This document shows, one piece after another, positions 1 to 5,790 of a stretch of DNA of 6,397 bases (positions are counted from its first letter, which is position 1; each line of letters starts with the position of its first letter). This stretch comes from Actinomycetes bacterium (lineage in GTDB: Bacteria; Actinomycetota; Thermoleophilia; BMS3ABIN01), in the NCBI GenBank assembly GCA_021787775.1, contig JAJYLK010000072.1:1-6397 (forward strand). Reading direction: 5' to 3'. The translations under genes and the position numbers were made by a program. Below the pieces are notes generated by a model. It was given only the letters and a program-made list of their open reading frames with translations, had not been told where the DNA came from and searched no databases.

Positions 1-768
1 GCCGTATTCCTTCTCACCATGGTGGGACAGGACAAGATGCAGCAGCTGCAGCTCCAGTTCGTCCGGGAATGAGTCCAGCCGGGCGATGGCGTCGGCGATG
101 ATCTTTTCGCCGATGACGATGTGTCCCAGCAGGCGGCCACGGTCGGAATAGTCGATCGCCGTCACATATCTGAACTCCACCGTCTTGCCGATGTCATGCA
201 GTATCGCCGCTGTCAGCAGCAGGTCTACGTCCACGTCCTGATACTGGCGGGCGATGGCGCCGGCCACGCGGCATACCGAGATCGAATGTTCCAGCAGCCC
301 GTGGATATAATTGTGGTGCATGCCCTTGGCGGCCGGCGCCTGGCAGAAAGCGGCCAGCGTCTCCGCGGTAAAGATCTCGTCCAGCAGCGCCTGCAGGTGG
401 AGATTGGAAATGTCGCCGCGGATCTCCCTGAATTCGGTCCGCATGACGTCCACATCGCGCGGGCTTACCGGCTGCAGCGCCGCGGGGTCCGCCTCATCTT
501 CAGGGACGGGGACGATGCTGTCGAGTTCGATCTCCAGCTGGTTGCGGTAGCTGCTTTTCTTGACAGTGCCGCTCACCCTGACGACCTGGCCCTGATCGAA
601 CGACTGCGCCACGGATTCATCGACACGCCACATCACCGCCCCGAGCTTGCCACGGGCGTTCATCAGCTGCAGCACCAGGAAGGTGTTGCCGTTCTTGTCC
701 TCGCGGACGGTTTTGTTCGCGCAGATGAAAACATCCTCCACGCGCTGGTTTTCTTCGAAGGGTTGCAT
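1..768 (-). CDS. YhaM-like 3'-5' exoribonuclease (OB-fold + HD domain), 3' end cut by window edge
   Basis: The reading frame is open from the ATG at 768 to the left edge (256 residues, no stop), so the C-terminus is missing. YhaM-type proteins are about 310 residues, so roughly 50-60 are probably outside. Residues about 8-88 look like an OB-fold nucleic-acid-binding domain (VEDVFICANKTV, then the NTFLVLQL strand). Residues about 150-256 form an HD metal-dependent phosphohydrolase domain: H161 in LLEHSISV, the H191-D192 pair in AAILHDIGK, H216 in GHIVIGEKI, and H249/H250 in LSHHGEKEYG. This order and the HHGExEYG ending match the YhaM/CbfI family, which degrades RNA (and some DNA) from the 3' end in the cytoplasm. 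The start is supported by the purine-rich site GGAAAGGA at 772-779, a few bases upstream. The gene is divergent from the hydrolase at 961. The fold call is strong; the exact substrate is inferred from the family. Confidence 0.9.
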   Translation of the reverse strand, partial: MQPFEENQRVEDVFICANKTVREDKNGNTFLVLQLMNARGKLGAVMWRVDESVAQSFDQGQVVRVSGTVKKSSYRNQLEIELDSIVPVPEDEADPAALQPVSPRDVDVMRTEFREIRGDISNLHLQALLDEIFTAETLAAFCQAPAAKGMHHNYIHGLLEHSISVCRVAGAIARQYQDVDVDLLLTAAILHDIGKTVEFRYVTAIDYSDRGRLLGHIVIGEKIIADAIARLDSFPDELELQLLHLVLSHHGEKEYG

Positions 769-957
769 GCGTCCTTTCCGCCGGTATCAGCGGTTTGACT
801 ATCTTGCCGGCCGCCCGCCGGGGAAAAAAACCGGTTTGGGGTGGCACAAGCCTGTTTATTCTATATCATAGGCAGGGCGGCAGACAGAAACGCCGGCATT
901 TTCTGCCGCGGCTTTCCGGTTTACGGCAACTGACTGTGCCGGGTTCGGCGAGGAGCC
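769..957. other. Divergent intergenic region between exonuclease and MBL hydrolase
   Basis: These 189 bases separate two divergently transcribed genes and should hold both promoters. An AT-rich patch at about 857-872 (TTTATTCTATATCATA) is the only -10-like material and could serve either strand. I could not find a convincing -35 at the right distance for either direction. A GC-rich stretch with a poly-A run (about 804-834) is present but does not form a clean terminator. Confidence 0.4.
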
Positions 958-960
958 ATG

Positions 961-1767
961 ATGACCGCGACTTTCACCATGCTGGGCACCGGCGGCTGGA
1001 TCCCCACCGCCCGCCGCGCGACGACCTGCTGCCTGCTGAGCATGCCCGGGGCGCTGTTTATCTTCGATGCCGGCACCGGCCTGGCGCGGCTGCTGGAAGA
1101 TGAATTCCGCCGCGAGCTGGAACCACCCGCCCGCGAGGTCCACCTTTTTCTGAGTCATTATCATCTGGACCATGTCTGCGGTCTCGTCTACCTGGCGGCG
1201 ATGTTTCGGGGCCGGGGGCTCCACCTGCATCCACCGGGGGCGGACATCACCGGTCTCGATCCGCTGGAAACGATCGATGCGCTCGTGCGCAAGCCGTTCA
1301 ACCCCGGCACGCTGGCGGAAATGCCCGTTGATATTTTGGTAGAACCATTAGGAGCCGGCAGCCACCTGATCGCCGGTCTGCAGGTGAAAGCACGCCCGCA
1401 ACTGCATCCGGATGTCTCCGCGGCCTGGCGCGTAGCCGATCTCATGGTCTTTGCCACCGACACCGCCGCCGATCCGGCGACGGCCGCCTTTGCCAGAGGC
1501 GCGCGCCTGCTGGTGCACGAGGCCTGGATCGACGGCGCCGAGGAGGACGATCCCGCCACGGCTCATATCGCCCGCGAAGCTTATGTGGCGCATACCTCCG
1601 CGCGCCAGGCAGCCGCGCTGGCGGTTGAGGCCGGCGTCGAACGGCTGGTGCTCAGCCATCTGAACCCCGTGCGCTCGCCGGCGTATCACAGCCGGATGCT
1701 GGACACGGCGCGCGCGATATTCCCGGCGACATCGATCCTGGAAGACCGCGAGCGGATCACTGTCTAG
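961..1767 (+). CDS. Metallo-beta-lactamase-fold hydrolase, ribonuclease Z-like
   Basis: A 268-residue protein of the MBL superfamily. Counting from the upstream ATG at 958, it has an N-terminal GTGGW strand, the DAGTGLARL segment near 37-45, and the zinc signature HYHLDH at 67-72 (H67, H69, D71, H72). Further candidate metal ligands are H150 (QLHPD), D168 (FATDT), H212 (AHTSARQAA) and H234 (LSHLNP). The TDT and late SHxxP elements are typical of RNase Z/ElaC-like and related phosphodiesterase-type MBL proteins. It is shorter than standard RNase Z (about 300 or more residues), so tRNA processing is not assured; another phosphodiester or cyclic-nucleotide substrate is possible. Two adjacent ATGs occur (958 and 961). 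The AGGAG at 951-955 is only 2 bases from the first but 5 from the second, so 961 is preferred. No terminator follows; the dedA-derived repeat starts 11 bases after the stop. Confidence 0.85.
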   Translation: MTATFTMLGTGGWIPTARRATTCCLLSMPGALFIFDAGTGLARLLEDEFRRELEPPAREVHLFLSHYHLDHVCGLVYLAAMFRGRGLHLHPPGADITGLDPLETIDALVRKPFNPGTLAEMPVDILVEPLGAGSHLIAGLQVKARPQLHPDVSAAWRVADLMVFATDTAADPATAAFARGARLLVHEAWIDGAEEDDPATAHIAREAYVAHTSARQAAALAVEAGVERLVLSHLNPVRSPAYHSRMLDTARAIFPATSILEDRERITV

Positions 1768-1887
1768 GCTCAGCGTCGTAGGTCATCACGAAGACCAGCA
1801 GATATCCCCAGCTCCCCAGCAGGGGGGTGATGGACCCGATGTCGCCGATCGGGAGCCGCCTTGCCGTTGGACGCTGATATATCATAT
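1757..1887 (-). pseudogene. Truncated dedA 5' remnant with intact start signals
   Basis: On the minus strand an ATG at 1885-1883 is preceded by the strong ribosome-binding sequence GGGAGGAG (1893-1900) at a suitable distance. It opens a frame reading MIYQRPTARRLP and on to VMTY, the same as the start of the full DedA. The frame then leaves the homology, runs through unrelated sequence and stops inside the 3' end of the hydrolase gene. Only the first extramembrane part and the start of the first hydrophobic segment remain, so it cannot make a working membrane protein. Its start signals look better than those of the full-length copy at 5110. Confidence 0.7.
1778..1884. repeat. Direct repeat, left copy (dedA 5'-end fragment)
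   Basis: This 107-bp stretch matches 5000-5106 in the same orientation with a single mismatch (C at 1836, T at 5058). It holds the part of dedA coding for about residues 3-37 on the minus strand, with one change (Glu18 to Gly). The match starts 11 bases after the hydrolase stop and ends exactly at the 10-bp palindrome TGATATATCA, present in both copies. Outside these limits the flanks differ. The near-identity implies a recent duplication or rearrangement, or an assembly error. Confidence 0.95.
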
Positions 1888-2316
1888 ATAGGCTCCTCCC
1901 TGTTGCAAGGGGATTTTGTAGAAGGCAAGCGAGGGCTGATTGCGTACACATATATCCGGCCTGTAATTGAAGAGGATACTTTTCTCTCTTCTGGCCCTGA
2001 TGGAATCTGCGCGTCTCCTCCTAAACAGCATGGCGGCCACGTACGGCCTCTGATTTAGTCAGGGTTTGAAGATGCCGGTCCGACCTGTCTTGCCATCAAC
2101 TTGATCCTCGAAGCAATCGCTGGAGAGTCTCCTTTTTTCCTCTAAGCACGAGCTTTTTGGGTCTGCTGGCGCCGTTTGTCCTCGTGGTTTTAGCGTCTCG
2201 TATTGAATGTACCGTTTTGCACATCCGCCAGCTGCTGCTTCAAGAAGCTTCCGGATGGCAAGCCATTTAATTGCTCGCGGCATGGACTCCCCGGGGTTTG
2301 CTGCCTTCGAACATTG
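1885..2316. other. Stretch without a convincing gene
   Basis: About 430 bases between the dedA remnant and the terminator of the rhodanese-peptide operon. A 74-codon minus-strand frame (2283 to 2059) opens with an ATG and a modest upstream GGGGAG, but its product resembles no family I know and it lies just past a strong terminator. The left end (1885-1920) carries the dedA-type leader with GGGAGGAG and a weak CCCT/AGGG stem followed by GATTTT on the plus strand. That stem could be a poor terminator for the hydrolase gene. No RNA gene or further repeat is evident. Confidence 0.5.
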
Positions 2317-2344
2317 AAAAAGGCGACCCCTGGATGGGGCCGCC
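2316..2344 (-). terminator. Rho-independent terminator of the rhodanese-peptide operon
   Basis: Read on the minus strand, GGCGGCCCC (2344-2336), loop ATCCA and GGGGTCGCC (2330-2322) form a 9-bp stem with one G-T wobble. It is followed directly by five T residues (2321-2317). It lies about 40 bases beyond the stop of the small peptide gene and is the clearest terminator in the window. It defines the end of the transcript that starts near 4254. Confidence 0.85.
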
Positions 2345-2382
2345 CTGTCTTGCTTGCCGTTTTCCTTGAGGAGGGTTGTCTC

Positions 2383-2511
2383 CTAAGGAGCCGACGGAAC
2401 TACGACGCTGCACTGCCAGTTGGCGCACTCGAACGTGATTTCCTTCAGGTTTTCGTGCTTCAACAGCTGTGGTTTTACGTAAGGTTGCCGCTTACGTTGC
2501 TTGTTTTTCAT
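2383..2511 (-). CDS. 42-residue putative RiPP precursor peptide
   Basis: A short gene of 42 codons plus TAG. The ATG at 2511 has a near-ideal GGAGG (2519-2523) with a 7-base spacer. An in-frame ATG at 2547 would add 12 residues but has a poorer site. The N-terminus is very basic (MKNKQRKRQP). Residues 11-26 fit the leader pattern YxxPxLxxx(G)xxxxxT used by RRE-dependent RiPP systems such as lasso peptides: Y11, P14, L16, E20 in place of the usual Gly, L22, T26. The putative core after residue 26 or 27 is FECANWQCSVVVPSAP, with C29 and C34 flanking a Trp. It lacks the Asp/Glu at core position 7-9 needed for a lasso ring, so another modification type, perhaps cysteine-based, is likelier. It follows the rhodanese gene by 55 bases and precedes the terminator, so the two are probably co-transcribed. 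No maturase, protease or exporter gene is visible here. The coding call is fairly firm; the RiPP role is inference. Confidence 0.65.
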   Translation of the reverse strand: MKNKQRKRQPYVKPQLLKHENLKEITFECANWQCSVVVPSAP

Positions 2512-2566
2512 CTCAGAGCCTCCATTCTCTTGATCATCGCCACTCATCTAGACTCAACCTGCCTTC

Positions 2567-4096
2567 CTAGGGATAGGTATATGAATTGCCGCAGCTGTCA
2601 GTAGCGCTGCCGGTCATGGCGCTATTCCACCTGCTGACCCCAGCGGGAATACTGTATTTGAAGGTCGTGGCGGCTGAATCGTTAGCTGACATGATATTGG
2701 CGACAGTCACGGGTAAGGCCGTAGAGAGCGTCACGCCGTTGGTGTTAGTGCTTCCGGTTATCTTGACGTCATAGGCGATAGTGCTGCCATTGGCGATTCC
2801 CCAACTTACCGACAGGATTCCGGCCTGGTAGTCAGCAAGAGAAGCCCAGGAAGGCGATGCATTCAGCAGGGCCAGCGTCGGCTTGCTGCTGCCGCAGGAG
2901 GCGCTGTAGGTGGCGCCGCCAGGGGCCGTTCCGGTGACGATTGGGAAGCTGTGTTCATCTGTGGTGCTGAACATCGTCCCGTAGTTGTAGTTCCAGCTGG
3001 CCAAGCCATATCTCAGACTCATGGTGGGAGTACCGGTGTTCCTGATTCCCAACGCGTTAAGGCCGATGGCTGTGGCATTTGCTTCCTGCTGGCCGTTGCT
3101 GTATACGATGATCGGTTTACTGCGGTCGATGGACAGCAGGTTTGTGTAGTCGCCGCTGCCATCCTTGGCAAACAGCTGCTGGTACGGGATATTTACTGCG
3201 CCGGTGATATGTCCGGCGGCGTAATCAGCAGCGCTACGGACATCGACGACCGTGTAGTTGGCTATATTGCTGTCGTTGATCTGGCCGGTGTTCGTGCCCG
3301 GGAAGATGAAGGGCGGCACAGTAGCGTAGAGGGACAGATCGTCCGCCACCCTGGTAATCTCGGCAGACTCCAGGGAGTTCGTGTTATCAACCACCGGATA
3401 TGCAGAAGCGGCCGGCAGAGCGTGGGCCGTGGTCTCAATCCCGTACGTGTGCGTATATATGTCCTTAGTACCGGGAGTAACCTCAGCCAGCACGTTCGGC
3501 TCAGCGTTAGAGTTCCATTCCAGGTTGCCCCACTTCAGTGTGACGATTTTGGGAGCAGGGCTGCCAAAGTATCCCGCCTGGGCCACAGATCCCAGCGCCA
3601 TTTCGGCCAGCTTGTCGGTGTGACCACTATAACAGGCCAGCACGATCATCTTGTTGGCGTGCTTGGCAAGTTCGCTGCGGATGAACTCCAGGCTGTCCGG
3701 TTTGTCGATATCCTTGTAAGTGTAGGCAGGGTTGACTGCCCCGAGATTGATCGCCCCCGGGATGTGCCCATGGCTCATGCCAGTGACCGGATTAGCCTGA
3801 TAGTCGGTCCAGCTCCGTACGTCTATCACGAGCGGGTCATTGCTCGGATTGTCCCCGGCGTCGCCGATGATGCCATCATTGTTGTCATCGAGCATCGCCA
3901 TCAAGTCCGGACTGGAAATGTATATATACGGATTGGAATTTAAAAACGCGTTGCTGGCATCGGCAATCGTCCCAAACTCCTCGTCGCCTGGAGGTGGCGC
4001 GGCGGAGCTGATGGCCGCAAAAAAGACCAGCGTCACGATGCCGCAGCACGCCAAAAGGGCCAGCCATTTGGCTGGCCGGTATATCTTGTTCTTCAT
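2567..4096 (-). CDS. Exported two-domain rhodanese-like protein with C-terminal beta-domain
   Basis: A 509-residue protein. Residues 1-33 form a signal peptide (KNKIYRPAK, hydrophobic core, cleavage probably after ISSAA). A lipobox-like LLAC at 14-17 is present, but hydrophobic sequence continues after it, so ordinary export is likelier. Rhodanese domain 1 (about 57-200) has IDVR at 91-94, GHIPGAINL at 110-118 and the active-site loop CYSGHT with C155. An Asp/Asn-rich loop at 70-82 (DDNNDGIIGDAGD), EF-hand-like, sits just before its IDVR strand. Domain 2 (about 255-375) has VVDVRS at 284-289 and GHITGAVNIP, but its loop reads VYSNGQQ: Ser333 where Cys is expected and one residue short, so it is probably not a sulfurtransferase. 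Residues about 395-509 are a Ser/Thr-rich beta-type domain with two cysteines (C401, C502) that could bond. A periplasmic or secreted sulfur-transfer or binding role is inferred. The purine-rich leader before the ATG gives the start. Confidence 0.85.
   Translation of the reverse strand: MKNKIYRPAKWLALLACCGIVTLVFFAAISSAAPPPGDEEFGTIADASNAFLNSNPYIYISSPDLMAMLDDNNDGIIGDAGDNPSNDPLVIDVRSWTDYQANPVTGMSHGHIPGAINLGAVNPAYTYKDIDKPDSLEFIRSELAKHANKMIVLACYSGHTDKLAEMALGSVAQAGYFGSPAPKIVTLKWGNLEWNSNAEPNVLAEVTPGTKDIYTHTYGIETTAHALPAASAYPVVDNTNSLESAEITRVADDLSLYATVPPFIFPGTNTGQINDSNIANYTVVDVRSAADYAAGHITGAVNIPYQQLFAKDGSGDYTNLLSIDRSKPIIVYSNGQQEANATAIGLNALGIRNTGTPTMSLRYGLASWNYNYGTMFSTTDEHSFPIVTGTAPGGATYSASCGSSKPTLALLNASPSWASLADYQAGILSVSWGIANGSTIAYDVKITGSTNTNGVTLSTALPVTVANIMSANDSAATTFKYSIPAGVSRWNSAMTGSATDSCGNSYTYP
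4058..4077. repeat. Perfect inverted repeat in the signal-peptide codons
   Basis: GGCCAGCC, loop ATTT, GGCTGGCC: an 8-bp perfect GC-rich stem lying within codons 7-13 of the rhodanese gene (R-P-A-K-W-L-A). In the mRNA it would fold about 20 bases after the start codon, where it could slow early translation. It may also simply follow from the codons used. Confidence 0.5.
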
Positions 4097-4253
4097 TTCC
4101 CCATCCCCTTCCTAGAATTGGTCCCCATCCTGCCATTTACGCCATATCAAACAGAATCCCTAATAAGCCTCCTTTGTAGAACAGAGTGGCCAAACATTCA
4201 TCCCCAACAACCAACATGACATGAGTATTATCGAAAGCACGTTAGTATTTTGG
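4097..4253 (-). other. Long 5' leader of the rhodanese-peptide transcript
   Basis: If transcription starts about 7 bases past the -10 box, the leader is close to 157 bases. Just before the ATG are GGAAGGGGATGGGG purine stretches that serve as the ribosome-binding site. Upstream, AAAGGAGG (4175-4168) is a perfect Shine-Dalgarno sequence with no start codon at a usable distance; the nearest ATG gives only ATG GCG TAA. I do not recognise a known riboswitch; the c-di-GMP (GEMM) core is absent. Confidence 0.4.
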
Positions 4254-4260
4254 GTAGCGA

Positions 4261-4289
4261 ATTATAGAATGAGTGGCATTGGCTGTCAA
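4261..4289 (-). promoter_or_regulatory. Consensus sigma-70 promoter for the rhodanese-peptide operon
   Basis: On the minus strand TTGACA (4289-4284) is followed by exactly 17 bases and TATAAT (4266-4261), a full match to the housekeeping promoter consensus with ideal spacing. Transcription would begin near 4254 and read into the rhodanese gene at 4096. It lies downstream of the dedA stop, so the operon does not depend on dedA transcription. No operator-like repeat overlaps it, which suggests strong, perhaps constitutive, expression. Confidence 0.85.
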
Positions 4290-4379
4290 GAGTTCGAATT
4301 GCCTGCCACCGGATCGCCGGCATCGAGGCAAGCGCGCGCCAGCAGCTGCCGCGGTCAGCAGCGCCAGCGAAACAGGTGT

Positions 4380-4402
4380 GCCTGGCCGCCAACCGGCCAG
4401 GC
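4380..4402. repeat. Strong hairpin downstream of dedA
   Basis: GCCTGGCC, a 7-base loop, GGCCAGGC: a perfect 8-bp stem about 45 bases after the dedA stop. On the minus strand it lacks the T run of an intrinsic terminator; on the plus strand a GTTTTA follows 9 bases later. It may weakly end dedA transcription, protect the 3' end, or aid Rho. It shares a GGCCAG/CTGGCC core with the hairpin at 4058-4077. Confidence 0.45.
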
Positions 4403-4447
4403 TGAACCCCGTTTTATCCGACGGTTGGATTTTCGTTTCGGGCTTCT

Positions 4448-5110
4448 TCACCGGTTGGCGTCGTTTTTACCGCCCCTGCGGCGGCGCATCAAGAGATAAA
4501 TCATGATGGCGACCACCACCAGTGCGAAAGCAATGCCGCCTCCCCAGCCCAGCCACCGGTTGATCAGCTCCCAGCTCTGGCCGAAGAAATATCCCAGTAG
4601 CAGAATGATGGTCACAGAGCCAATGCCGCCGACGACGTTGTAGAAAAGGAAAGTACGGTATGGCATCCGGCTGATGCCGGCGGCCACCGGCGCGAAGGAT
4701 CTGAGTATACCGACGAAGCGGCCAAACAGGATGGTCTTGCCGCCGTGGCGCTGAAAATATTGCTCGGCGGCCTTCAGATAGGATTCCCGGAAAAAAAAAT
4801 AGCGTCCGAAGCGGCGCAGGAACTTGATGCCGCCGTAGCGGCCGATGGCATAGCCGGTACTGTCGCCCAGAATGGCGCCGACCGAGGCCACCGCGATCAG
4901 CGCCGGCAGGTCGAGGTAACCCTGTGATGCCAGTAGCCCGGCGAGAAGCAGCGTCACTTCACCGGGCACGACTAGGCCGACGAAAGCCGAGGTCTCCAGG
5001 TAGGTCATCACGAAGACCAGCAGATATCCCCAGCTCCCCAGCAGGGGGGTGATGGACTCGATGTCGCCGATCGGGAGCCGCCTTGCCGTTGGACGCTGAT
5101 ATATCAGCAT
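4448..5110 (-). CDS. DedA-family inner-membrane protein (SNARE-associated/VTT domain)
   Basis: A 220-residue polytopic membrane protein from the ATG at 5110. Family marks: the first hydrophobic segment GSWGYLLVFVMTYLETSAF with E39, the re-entrant motif GLVVPGE (E51), GDSTGYAIGRYGG at 82-94 (D83, R91), then FQRHGGK at 119-125 and GRFVGILRSFAPVAAG at 130-145 with R131 and R137. Several C-terminal hydrophobic stretches and an RRRRGG tail (209-214) follow. DedA proteins reside in the inner membrane, affect membrane potential and envelope integrity, and some flip polyprenyl phosphate or phospholipid carriers. The start is uncertain: a TTG at 5140 would add ten residues, and the ATG has only a distant GGGGTG. 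The left duplicate at 1885 carries a better site. The first 107 bp or so are duplicated at 1778-1884. It lies just beyond the arsR terminator, so its own promoter is unclear. Confidence 0.9.
   Translation of the reverse strand: MLIYQRPTARRLPIGDIESITPLLGSWGYLLVFVMTYLETSAFVGLVVPGEVTLLLAGLLASQGYLDLPALIAVASVGAILGDSTGYAIGRYGGIKFLRRFGRYFFFRESYLKAAEQYFQRHGGKTILFGRFVGILRSFAPVAAGISRMPYRTFLFYNVVGGIGSVTIILLLGYFFGQSWELINRWLGWGGGIAFALVVVAIMIYLLMRRRRGGKNDANR
5000..5106. repeat. Direct repeat, right copy (inside dedA)
   Basis: The partner of 1778-1884, 3222 bp away in the same orientation, with one mismatch. It forms codons about 2-37 of dedA. Its right limit is the palindrome TGATATATCA (5097-5106), followed three bases later by a second palindrome, TGATATCA (5110-5117). 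Confidence 0.95.
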
Positions 5111-5147
5111 GATATCAAATGGCACCCCGGCAGTCGTCAATGGGGAT

Positions 5148-5169
5148 AAAAAAACGGACCTCAGGCCCG
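5148..5169 (-). terminator. Probable intrinsic terminator after arsR
   Basis: On the minus strand CGGGC (5169-5165), loop CTGAG and GTCCG (5159-5155) form a short stem with one G-T wobble, followed directly by seven T residues (5154-5148). It lies about 30 bases after the arsR stop and before the dedA start. The stem is short, so termination may be partial, with some read-through into dedA. Confidence 0.55.
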
Positions 5170-5196
5170 CGGCTGCCAGGTGGATGCCGGGATGGA

Positions 5197-5547
5197 TTAT
5201 TTGGGCTTGGCTACCTCTTTGTATGCCTCGTGCAGCTCCTGCTCCTTCTCCATCTGCTCGGACATCACCTCGCGCAGCAGGTCGAAGGCGCGCAGGACTT
5301 TCTTGTTGGCGATGCGGTAGAAGATATTGACGCCGTGCCGGCGCGAGTACACCAGCGAGCGCTGGCGCAGGATGGCCAGATGCTGTGACACCGTCGCCTG
5401 GGCCAGGTCGAGCGCGGCCGCCAGCTCGCTGACGGTTTTCTCTCCTTCACGCAGTTCGTTGAGGATGAGCAGGCGCTTGGGGTCGGCCAGGGCCTTGCAG
5501 ATCTGTGCGTGCATGCGGTAAATGCCATCTCTAACTTCAGGATCCAA
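5197..5547 (-). CDS. ArsR-family winged-helix transcriptional repressor
   Basis: A 116-residue cytoplasmic DNA-binding protein. Residues about 13-32 give the characteristic ICKALADPKRLLILNEL helix; 38-66 form the helix-turn-helix with recognition helix ATVSQHLAILRQRSLV; 67-80 form the beta wing (SRRHGVNIFYRIA); the C-terminal helix is charged and rich in Glu/Lys. The ELCVC metal-binding motif of classical arsenic sensors is absent (KTVSELAAAL instead), and C17 is the only cysteine. So it is unlikely to be a standard As/Cd/Zn sensor or a two-cysteine persulfide sensor of the BigR/SqrR type. The start is TTG at 5547, with AGAGGA five bases upstream; the next in-frame ATG (residue 12) would cut into the first helix. 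It is upstream of dedA on the same strand, but a likely terminator separates them. Its target is probably its own promoter. Confidence 0.9.
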   Translation of the reverse strand: MDPEVRDGIYRMHAQICKALADPKRLLILNELREGEKTVSELAAALDLAQATVSQHLAILRQRSLVYSRRHGVNIFYRIANKKVLRAFDLLREVMSEQMEKEQELHEAYKEVAKPK

Positions 5548-5586
5548 CTTTTTCCTCTTACTGTTGGCGGCGAAACAGCCGCTTTA

Positions 5587-5635
5587 AATATGATCAATTT
5601 ACTCTACATATTATTACAGGAAGATGATAGTTCAA
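5587..5635 (-). promoter_or_regulatory. arsR promoter with overlapping candidate operator
   Basis: On the minus strand TTGAAC (5635-5630), a 16-base spacer and TAATAT (5613-5608) form a good sigma-70 promoter about 60 bases ahead of the arsR start. An inverted repeat AATATG (5612-5607), 14 bases, CATATT (5592-5587) begins inside the -10 box and extends over the likely transcription start. That is where an autorepressor would bind. The promoter is reasonably clear; the operator role is inference. Confidence 0.6.
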
Positions 5636-5686
5636 TTCATTAACACGGTAGCTCGTTTCTGATGCAAACTAATAATCCCGGGGAAA

Positions 5687-5705
5687 CCCCCGGCTCTGCC
5701 GGGGG
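5687..5705. repeat. Left-end hairpin of the IS200/IS605-type relic
   Basis: CCCCCGGC, loop TCT, GCCGGGGG: a perfect 8-bp stem about 85 bases before the transposase start. IS200/IS605 elements carry subterminal hairpins at their ends that the transposase recognises, and the position fits. A competing pairing with the preceding CCCGGGG (5677-5683) is possible. It could also act as a bidirectional block to transcription. Confidence 0.55.
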
Positions 5706-5790
5706 GACTCCCAGCGTTTGACGAATTACGAGAATATAGGAAAGCCCCCCATCACGAACCGCTCAAAGTTTACGGTAAAGGAGGCTTTTC

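Noticed and set aside
121..798. 225-codon plus-strand open frame
   Set aside because: It lies antisense over the YhaM-like gene, whose HD and OB-fold motifs are unmistakable on the minus strand.
2059..2283. 74-codon minus-strand frame downstream of the operon terminator
   Set aside because: It has an ATG and a modest GGGGAG, but the product resembles nothing known, it lies beyond a strong terminator, and no promoter is evident. It could be a remnant; comparative evidence would be needed.
2383..2511. Calling the small peptide a lasso peptide
   Set aside because: The leader spacing fits, but the Gly is replaced by Glu, no Asp/Glu lies at core positions 7-9, and no B or C protein genes are in the window.
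2951..3943. 330-codon plus-strand open frame
   Set aside because: It is antisense to the clearly coding rhodanese gene, lacks a ribosome-binding site, and its composition mirrors the codon structure of the opposite strand.
4161..4180. A second IS200 relic suggested by AAAGGAGGCTT shared with the tnpA ribosome-binding region
   Set aside because: The shared 11 bases are mostly a consensus Shine-Dalgarno sequence; flanking sequence does not match and no TnpA codons follow.
4242..4451. 69-codon minus-strand frame starting at a GTG that overlaps the dedA stop (GTGA)
   Set aside because: The overlap looks like translational coupling, but the frame contains the strong hairpin and the complete sigma-70 promoter of the next operon, and the product has no recognisable features.
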